A stretch of DNA of 11,124 bases. Source: JBIOUF01 sp044866695. Lineage in GTDB: Bacteria; Actinomycetota; Actinomycetes; Propionibacteriales; Nocardioidaceae. Made by a program: the position numbers and the translations under genes. The DNA is taken from assembly GCA_044866695.1 (NCBI GenBank), contig JBIOUF010000257.1, positions 1 to 11,124 on the forward strand, in the 5' to 3' direction. Positions 6,170 to 11,124 of this stretch are shown in pieces. The notes beneath the pieces are model-generated. The model saw only the letters and a program-made list of their open reading frames with translations. It was not told the DNA's origin and searched no databases. The first letter of the stretch is position 1. Each line of letters opens with the position of its first letter.

Positions 6170-7126
6170 GTGCTCGTGATCGCAGCCCCCGGACAGGGCG
6201 CCCAGGCGCCCGGCTTCCTCGCGCCCTGGCTGGAGGACGACGGCTTCTCCGCGCGGCTGTCCTGGCTGTCCGCCGTCGCCGGTCTCGACCTCGTGCACTT
6301 CGGCACCCGGGCCGACGCCGAGACGATCCGCGACACCGCGGTCGCCCAGCCGCTGCTCGTGGCCGCGGCCCTGGCGACCGCGCCGGACCTGGTCCCGGCC
6401 TCCTCCGACGGCGGGTCCGTCGGCGCCTACGCCGGACACAGCGTCGGCGAGCTCGCCGCCGCCGCCCTGGCCGGAGCGCTCACCCCGGAGCAGGCCGTCG
6501 TGCTGGTGCGCGAGCGGGGCCGGGCGATGGCCGAGGCGGCGGCGGTGACCCCGACCAGCATGACCGCGGTCCTCGGCGGCGTGCGCGACGACGTGCTGGC
6601 GGGGCTCGACAAGCACGGCCTCACCGCCGCCAACGACAACGGCCCCGGCCAGGTCGTGGCCGCGGGCACGGTCGAGCAGCTGGCCGCGTTCGCCGACGAC
6701 CCGCCGGCACGGGCGCGCCTGGTGCCGCTCTCGGTGGCCGGCGCCTTCCACACCGAGCACATGGCTCCGGCGGTCCGGACCCTGGCCGGGTACGCCGCCG
6801 CCATCGCCACCGCCGACCCGGTCACCCCGGTGATCTCCAACCGCGACGGCAAGGTCGTCACCGACGGCCGCGAGCTCCTCGACCGGCTCGTGGCGCAGGT
6901 GAGCAGCCCGGTGCGCTGGGACCTGTGCATGGAGACCATGGCCGGCCTCGGCGTCACCGGTCTGCTCGAGCTGCCGCCCGCCGGCACCTTGACCGGCATC
7001 GCGAAGCGGGCCCTGAAGGGCGTGGAGACCTTCGCCCTGAAGACCCCGGACCAGCTCGACGAGGCACGTGCGTTCGTGACGACGCACACCTCGGCCACCC
7101 CCCACCCCGAAGGGTCCACCGCATGA
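6170..7126 (+). CDS. fabD: Malonyl-CoA:ACP transacylase
   Basis: Encodes a 318-residue transacylase that moves malonyl from CoA to holo-ACP, supplying the extender unit of type II fatty-acid synthesis. Seen in the sequence: the N-terminal GQGAQ (8-12), Gln60 in AQPLL, the nucleophile motif GHSVGE with Ser91, an arginine-bearing RERGRAM (114-120), and AFHTEHM with the catalytic His194. The length is normal for the family. GTG 6170 gives the expected family start LVIAAPGQGAQ; GTG 6176 is two codons later and would remove conserved residues. It is the first gene of the fab operon, 78 bases after fasR, and its stop overlaps the fabH start (ATGA). Identification is very secure. Confidence 0.97.
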   Translation: MLVIAAPGQGAQAPGFLAPWLEDDGFSARLSWLSAVAGLDLVHFGTRADAETIRDTAVAQPLLVAAALATAPDLVPASSDGGSVGAYAGHSVGELAAAALAGALTPEQAVVLVRERGRAMAEAAAVTPTSMTAVLGGVRDDVLAGLDKHGLTAANDNGPGQVVAAGTVEQLAAFADDPPARARLVPLSVAGAFHTEHMAPAVRTLAGYAAAIATADPVTPVISNRDGKVVTDGRELLDRLVAQVSSPVRWDLCMETMAGLGVTGLLELPPAGTLTGIAKRALKGVETFALKTPDQLDEARAFVTTHTSATPHPEGSTA

Positions 7127-8130
7127 GTGACATTCCGTTGGCCGAGCCGTCGGGCGCGGCGTACGCGCGCATCATGGGCCTCGGCAGCTACCGCCCCAGC
7201 CGGGTGATCCCCAACGCCGAGGTCATCGAGGCGATCGACTCCTCCGACGAGTGGATCCAGCAGCGCTCCGGCATCAAGCAGCGCCGCTGGGCGCTGCCTC
7301 ACGAGACCGTGCAGATGATGTCGGTCGAGGCCGCCCGCAAGGCCGTCGAGCACGCGGGCGTCGACATCGAGCAGGTCGACGCGGTGATCGTGGCGACCGT
7401 CTCGCACATGCTGCAGACCCCCGCCATCGCGACCGCGATCGCCTACGAGCTCGGCGCGAACCGTCCCGCGGCGTTCGACATCAGCGCCGCCTGCGCCGGG
7501 TTCTGCCACGCCGTGGCCCTGGCCAACGACCTGGTCCGCTCGGGAAGCGCCAAGTACGTGCTGGCGATCGGCGTCGAGCGGCTCTCCGACATCACCGACG
7601 AGCGCGACCGCGGCACCGCGTTCATCTTTGCCGACGGCGCGGGAGCGGTCGTGGTCGGTCCCTCCGACGAGCCCGGCATCGGCCCCGTGGTCTGGGGGTC
7701 CGACGGCGAGCAGTACGAGCTGATCCGGCAGCGGGAGGACTGGCGCGACGTCATCGCCGCGCACTCACCCCGCATGCCGCACCTGGTCATGCAGGGCAAC
7801 CCGGTGTTCCGCTGGGCGTCATTCGAGATGGCCAAGATCGCCCAGGCCTGCCTGGACCGCACCGGCATCACCGTGGACGACCTCGACCTCTTCGTGCCGC
7901 ACCAGGCCAACATGCGCATCACCGACGCCATGGCGCGGTCCATCAAGCTGCCCGAACGCGTCAAGATCGCCCGCGACATCGCCGAGCAGGGCAACACCTC
8001 CGCCGCCTCCATCCCGCTGGCCCTGGACGCCATGGTCCAAAGCGGCGAGGCCACGAGCGGGGACGTCGCCCTGCTGATCGCCTTCGGAGCCGGGCTGGCC
8101 TACGCTGCCCAGGTAGTGAAGGTCCCCTGA
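7123..8130 (+). CDS. fabH: Beta-ketoacyl-ACP synthase III
   Basis: Encodes a 335-residue KAS III that condenses a short acyl-CoA primer with malonyl-ACP to begin chain synthesis. The Cys-His-Asn triad is visible: Cys124 in SAACAGF, His260 in VPHQANMRI and Asn291 in EQGNTSAASIP. The start-proximal SSDEWIQQRSGI (40-51) and the C-terminal FGAGLAYAAQVV (321-332) are typical. ATG 7123 overlaps the fabD stop as ATGA and has GAAGGG 8 bases upstream; the frame is open further upstream inside fabD, but only this start gives the family N-terminus. Actinobacterial FabH proteins often prefer branched-chain primers; the primer used here cannot be read from the sequence with confidence. FabD and FabH are translationally coupled. 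Confidence 0.98.
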   Translation: MSDIPLAEPSGAAYARIMGLGSYRPSRVIPNAEVIEAIDSSDEWIQQRSGIKQRRWALPHETVQMMSVEAARKAVEHAGVDIEQVDAVIVATVSHMLQTPAIATAIAYELGANRPAAFDISAACAGFCHAVALANDLVRSGSAKYVLAIGVERLSDITDERDRGTAFIFADGAGAVVVGPSDEPGIGPVVWGSDGEQYELIRQREDWRDVIAAHSPRMPHLVMQGNPVFRWASFEMAKIAQACLDRTGITVDDLDLFVPHQANMRITDAMARSIKLPERVKIARDIAEQGNTSAASIPLALDAMVQSGEATSGDVALLIAFGAGLAYAAQVVKVP

Positions 8131-8213
8131 GCTCCCGCACCGCATCCACGCGGCCGCGGTCGCGCAGCACCTCACCGGTCTGCGCCTCACCCCCTAGAAC
8201 AGGAGCCCCCAGC

Positions 8214-8450
8214 ATGGCCGACACCCTCACCGAGCTCGCCGCCATCGTCGAGGAGGTCGCCGGCGTTCCCGCCGCCGACGTCCTGCCGGACAAGTCCTTC
8301 GTCGACGACCTCGACGTGGACTCGCTGTCGATGGTCGAGGTCGTGGTCGCCGCCGAGGAGAAGTTCGGCGTCCGGATCCCCGACGACGAGGTGAAGAACC
8401 TCAAGACCGTGGGCGACGCGGTCTCGTTCATCGACAAGGCCAAGGGCTGA
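8214..8450 (+). CDS. acpP: Acyl carrier protein
   Basis: Encodes a 78-residue acidic carrier protein that holds growing acyl chains on a 4'-phosphopantetheine arm. The attachment site is Ser37 in DVDSLSMVE (34-42), and the helix II pattern that follows, VVVAAEEKFGVRIPDDE, is canonical. ATG 8214 has AGGAG 8 bases upstream (8201-8205). It lies 83 bases after fabH; that gap holds no gene. A strong stem-loop begins at the base after the stop codon. It is the carrier for the FabD, FabH and FabF proteins encoded beside it; no holo-ACP synthase gene is present in the window. Confidence 0.98.
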   Translation: MADTLTELAAIVEEVAGVPAADVLPDKSFVDDLDVDSLSMVEVVVAAEEKFGVRIPDDEVKNLKTVGDAVSFIDKAKG

Positions 8451-8479
8451 CGACGGCGAGCGGCGAGCCGCCGCCGTCG
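8451..8479 (+). other. Strong stem-loop directly after acpP
   Basis: CGACGGCG, a bulged A and GCGG (8451-8463) pair with CCGCCGCCGTCG (8468-8479), giving a 12-base-pair GC-rich stem with a 4-base loop CGAG. It begins at the base after the acpP stop. No T-tract follows, so it is not a classic terminator; it could cause partial termination or protect the 3' end of an acpP message. The rest of the gap, to 8592, is GC-rich and holds no gene I can support. Confidence 0.7.
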
Positions 8480-8592
8480 GTGGACGGCCGCCCGTCGCCC
8501 GCGTCGCCGGGTCCGCGCGCCGGCCACCCCTGTCGCCGTACCAGACCTCCCGCCCCAGCCACGAGAGCCGCGACCCCGCGAGCCGACCAACC

Positions 8593-8600
8593 GAGGTGAT
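8593..8600 (+). promoter_or_regulatory. Strong Shine-Dalgarno of fabF
   Basis: GAGGTGAT lies 6 bases before ATG 8607 and pairs almost fully with the 3' end of 16S rRNA. It fixes the fabF start and shows that fabF has its own strong translation signal after the 156-base gap. Confidence 0.75.
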
Positions 8601-8606
8601 CCATCC

Positions 8607-9848
8607 ATGAGTACGCGAGTCGTCGTCACCGGCCTGGGCGCCACGTCCCCGGTGGGCGGAGACGTGCCGTCCACCTGGGACGCGCTCCTGGCCGGGCAGT
8701 CCGGCGTCCGCTCGATGAAGCACGAGTGGGCCGAGCAGCTGAGCACGCACATCGCTGCCGAGGTCGCCGTCGAGCCCACCGACGTGCTCAACCGGGTCAA
8801 GGCCCGCCGCCTGGACCGGTCCGGGCAGCTGGCGCTGGTCGCCGCCCTGGAGGCATGGTCCGACGCCGGGTACGACGTCGCCGAGCCCCCCTCGGACCCG
8901 GAGCGGCTCGGTGTCGCGATGGCCTCGGGCATCGGCGGGGTCACCACCTTGCTGTCGAACTACGACGCGCTGAAGGAGAAGGGCCCCCGCCGGGTCTCGC
9001 CGCTGGCGATCCCGATGCTGATGCCGAACGGCCCCGCCGCCGCCATCGGCCTCGCCATCGGCGCGAAGGCCGGCGTGCACACGCCGGTGTCCGCGTGCGC
9101 GTCGGGCAACGAGGCGATCGCGCTGGGCATCGACCAGATCCAGATGGGTCGCGCGGACATCGTCGTGGTCGGCGGCACCGAGGCCGCGGTGCACCCGCTG
9201 CCCATGGCTGCGTTCGGCCAGATGATGGCGCTGTCGAAGCGCAACGACGAGCCCGAGCGGGCCTCACGTCCCTGGGACAAGGGTCGCGACGGGTTCGTGC
9301 TCGGCGAGGGCGCCGCCGTCCTGGTGCTGGAGTCCGAGGAGCACGCGGAGAAGCGCGGTGCCCGCGTGTACGCGGAGGCGGCCGGCGCCGGCATCACCGC
9401 GGACTCCCACGACATCGCCCAGCCCGACCCGGTCGGGGCCGGCGCGAGCCGGGCGATGCGGATGGCACTGGCCCAGGCCGGCCTGGCGCCGTCGGAGATC
9501 GTCCACATCAACGCGCACGCGACCTCGACCCCCCAGGGCGACCTGGCCGAGGCGCTGGCGATCCGCACGGCGCTGGGTGAGGACCGCAACCCCGACCTCG
9601 TGGTGACCTCCACCAAGTCGATGACCGGGCACCTGCCCGGCGCCGCCGGCGCGCTGGAGTCGGTGGTCACCGTGCTGGCGATGCGGAACCGCCTGGTGCC
9701 GCCGACGACCAACCTCGAGGACGCCGAGGACATCGGCCTGAGAGTGGCGACCGGCCGCACCGAGCTGCCCGAGGGGCCGCTGGCCGCCATGAACAACTCC
9801 TTCGGCTTCGGCGGTCACAACGTGGCCATCGTGTTCCGGACGGTCTGA
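8607..9848 (+). CDS. fabF: Beta-ketoacyl-ACP synthase II
   Basis: Encodes a 413-residue KAS II that elongates acyl-ACP with malonyl-ACP. The Cys-His-His triad is visible: Cys164 in VSACASGNEA, His304 in NAHATSTPQGD and His342 in TKSMTGHLPGAAG, together with Lys337. The C-terminal NNSFGFGGHN (396-405) carries the gating loop seen in FabF proteins. The length matches E. coli FabF (about 413 residues). It is the last gene of the fab operon and follows acpP after a 156-base gap containing the stem-loop. The order fabD-fabH-acpP-fabF is that of Streptomyces. No second ketosynthase (KasA/KasB pair) or accD follows, unlike mycobacteria. Confidence 0.98.
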   Translation: MSTRVVVTGLGATSPVGGDVPSTWDALLAGQSGVRSMKHEWAEQLSTHIAAEVAVEPTDVLNRVKARRLDRSGQLALVAALEAWSDAGYDVAEPPSDPERLGVAMASGIGGVTTLLSNYDALKEKGPRRVSPLAIPMLMPNGPAAAIGLAIGAKAGVHTPVSACASGNEAIALGIDQIQMGRADIVVVGGTEAAVHPLPMAAFGQMMALSKRNDEPERASRPWDKGRDGFVLGEGAAVLVLESEEHAEKRGARVYAEAAGAGITADSHDIAQPDPVGAGASRAMRMALAQAGLAPSEIVHINAHATSTPQGDLAEALAIRTALGEDRNPDLVVTSTKSMTGHLPGAAGALESVVTVLAMRNRLVPPTTNLEDAEDIGLRVATGRTELPEGPLAAMNNSFGFGGHNVAIVFRTV

Positions 9849-9939
9849 CCCCTCCCTCGTCATCGCCAGACGCATCGACGCCGACCAGCGGCGGGCCCGC
9901 CTGGTCCGACGGCACCACCTGACCGGAGACGCCGGCACC

Positions 9940-11061
9940 GTGGAGACGGCGGCCCGGGACCTGGTCGTCCTGCACGCCACGGACCCCGCGACGGTCTACC
10001 TGAGCGTGCTGGCCCGGTCCGCGGGCGCGTCGATCGCCGACGTCGGCACGACCCTGTACGACGACCGCAGCCTGGTGCGGATGCTGGCCATGCGCCGCAC
10101 GCTCTGGGTGGTGCCGGCCGGCCTGGTCCCCGCGGTCCACCACGCCGCGGCCCGGGACGTCGCCGCGACGCAGCGCCGGCGGCTGCTCTCCCAGCTGGCC
10201 GGCCTGCCCACCGACCCCCCGCTCCCCTCGGGTGGGGCGCTGCGGGACTGGCTGGAGCAGACCGAGGACGACACCGCCGCGGCGCTGGAGCGGCGCGGGA
10301 CCGCAACGGGCGCGCAGCTGGCCCGCGACGTGCCGGCGCTGCGCACGGCGTTCCTGCCGACCACCGACAAGGCCTGGGACGTGCGGCGTGCGGTGACCAC
10401 CCAGGTGCTGACCCTGATGGGCCTCGCCGGCCGGATCGTCCGGGCCCGGCCGCAGGGCACGTGGACCTCGCGGCAGCACACCTGGCAGCCGGGGAGCGCC
10501 TGGTGGCCCGACGGCATCGCCGAGGCGCCCGATGCCCGGGCCCGCCTCGCGGCGGCGTACCTGGGCCGGTTCGGGCCGGCCAGCGAGCGCGACGTGGCCT
10601 GGTGGACCGGGTGGACGCTGCGCGACACCCGCGCCGCGCTGGCCGCACTCGACCTCGAGGAGGTCGTCCTCGACGACGGGGAAGCCGGCCTGGTGCTGGC
10701 CGGGGATGCCGACGAGCCGCCGGCCGAGCCGGTCGCCGCCCTGCTGCCGGCGCTGGACCCGACGCCGATGGGCTGGAAGGAGCGGTCGTTCTTCCTGCCG
10801 GAGGACTCCGCGGCTCACTACGGCGGCCTCTATGACCGCAACGGCAACATCGGCCCGACGGTGTGGTGGGACGGCCGGGTGGTCGGCGCCTGGACGGTCC
10901 GGCCGGACGGCGGCATCGCCACCGCCCTGCTCGTGGCGCTTCCCCGACGCGCGGAGCAGGCCGTGGCCGAGCAGGTCGAGCGGCTGCATGCCCGGCTCGA
11001 CGGCGCGGTCGTCGTACCGACGTTCCCGACTCCCCTGGAGCGGTCGCTGCGGGCCTCGTGA
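9940..11061 (+). CDS. Winged-helix DNA-binding protein of the AlkZ/YcaQ (HTH_42) superfamily
   Basis: Encodes at least 373 residues. LVVLHATDPATVYLSVLARSAG near the start, LYDDRSLVRMLAMRRTLWVVP, then WWTGWTLRDTRAALAAL and the C-terminal VVPTFPTPLERSLRAS are typical of actinobacterial proteins annotated as winged helix DNA-binding domain-containing. AlkZ and YcaQ/AlkX are DNA glycosylases of this superfamily that unhook crosslinks. Here the segment that holds their catalytic Gln-x-Gln or Gln-x-Asp appears as His-Ala-Thr-Asp (12-15), so glycosylase activity is uncertain. GTG 9940 is the first ordinary start codon, but in-frame conserved-looking sequence (ARRIDADQRRARLVRRHHL) extends back to about 9862 and no ATG, GTG or TTG precedes it after the in-frame stop at 9790-9792. 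The true protein is probably about 26 residues longer. No Shine-Dalgarno is seen. It follows fabF closely and may be co-transcribed. Confidence 0.85.
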   Translation: METAARDLVVLHATDPATVYLSVLARSAGASIADVGTTLYDDRSLVRMLAMRRTLWVVPAGLVPAVHHAAARDVAATQRRRLLSQLAGLPTDPPLPSGGALRDWLEQTEDDTAAALERRGTATGAQLARDVPALRTAFLPTTDKAWDVRRAVTTQVLTLMGLAGRIVRARPQGTWTSRQHTWQPGSAWWPDGIAEAPDARARLAAAYLGRFGPASERDVAWWTGWTLRDTRAALAALDLEEVVLDDGEAGLVLAGDADEPPAEPVAALLPALDPTPMGWKERSFFLPEDSAAHYGGLYDRNGNIGPTVWWDGRVVGAWTVRPDGGIATALLVALPRRAEQAVAEQVERLHARLDGAVVVPTFPTPLERSLRAS

Positions 11062-11124
11062 CGTCCGCGGCCGGCCGGGCGTGGTTGTGGCCGATGCCTG
11101 CAGCGTCGTACGGCGTGTCGGTGC

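Noticed and set aside
4847..7105. Long open minus-strand frame opposite fasR and fabD
   Set aside because: It runs across two well-supported genes and their intergenic gap, with composition typical of an antisense shadow and no recognisable domain.
8131..8213. Small gene between fabH and acpP
   Set aside because: Only 83 bases with no start, Shine-Dalgarno and conserved reading frame together; it contains a GCGGCCGC palindrome but nothing functional that I can support.
8451..8479. Intrinsic terminator ending the operon after acpP
   Set aside because: No T-run follows the stem, and fabF continues the conserved operon in the same direction. Kept as a stem-loop only.
11062..11124. Start or end of a further gene at the right edge
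   Set aside because: The 63 bases are too short and GC-rich to distinguish coding from non-coding sequence, and no start with a Shine-Dalgarno is visible.

Overview
The window is very GC-rich and carries a block of central and fatty-acid metabolism genes in an order typical of Actinobacteria: DUF3052 gene, then aceE in the opposite direction, then a PucR-type regulator (FasR of Streptomyces, MabR/Rv2242 of Mycobacterium tuberculosis), then fabD-fabH-acpP-fabF. The presence of fabH in the cluster and the absence of kasA/kasB argue against a mycolate-producing genus. GC content, gene order and the protein sequences suggest a Nocardioides-like or related actinobacterium; the genus is inference.

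Layout. Positions 1-708 are on the minus strand: a DUF3052 gene whose stop overlaps (GTGA) the start of a gene that runs off the left edge and looks like the N-terminus of an acyl-CoA synthetase. A 185-base divergent region follows, with a candidate aceE promoter decorated by two small palindromes. aceE (894-3671) encodes the homodimeric-type pyruvate dehydrogenase E1. The 214-base gap after it has four near-perfect tandem copies of a 22-base unit and then nested inverted repeats. An alpha/beta hydrolase (3886-4857) and the regulator fasR (4883-6091) follow, probably co-transcribed. Next comes the type II fatty-acid synthase operon: fabD (6170-7126), fabH (7123-8130, ATGA overlap), acpP (8214-8450) and fabF (8607-9848). 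A strong stem-loop sits immediately after acpP. Directly after fabF comes an AlkZ-like (HTH_42 superfamily) winged-helix protein whose conserved N-terminus has no ordinary start codon. The last 63 bases hold nothing I can support.

How they fit together. AceE makes acetyl-CoA, FabD loads malonate onto AcpP, FabH starts the chain, FabF elongates it, and FasR is expected to activate the fab operon. The hydrolase and DUF3052 protein are uncharacterised companions.

Novelty. Most of the window is conserved housekeeping. The points worth attention are regulatory: the tandem 22-base repeat, a TTGT-N9-ACAA inverted repeat upstream of fabD that recurs inside fasR where it coincides with unusual codons, the aceE promoter palindromes, the acpP stem-loop, and the missing start codon of the last gene. 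I see no mobile element, CRISPR array, tRNA, rRNA or defence system.
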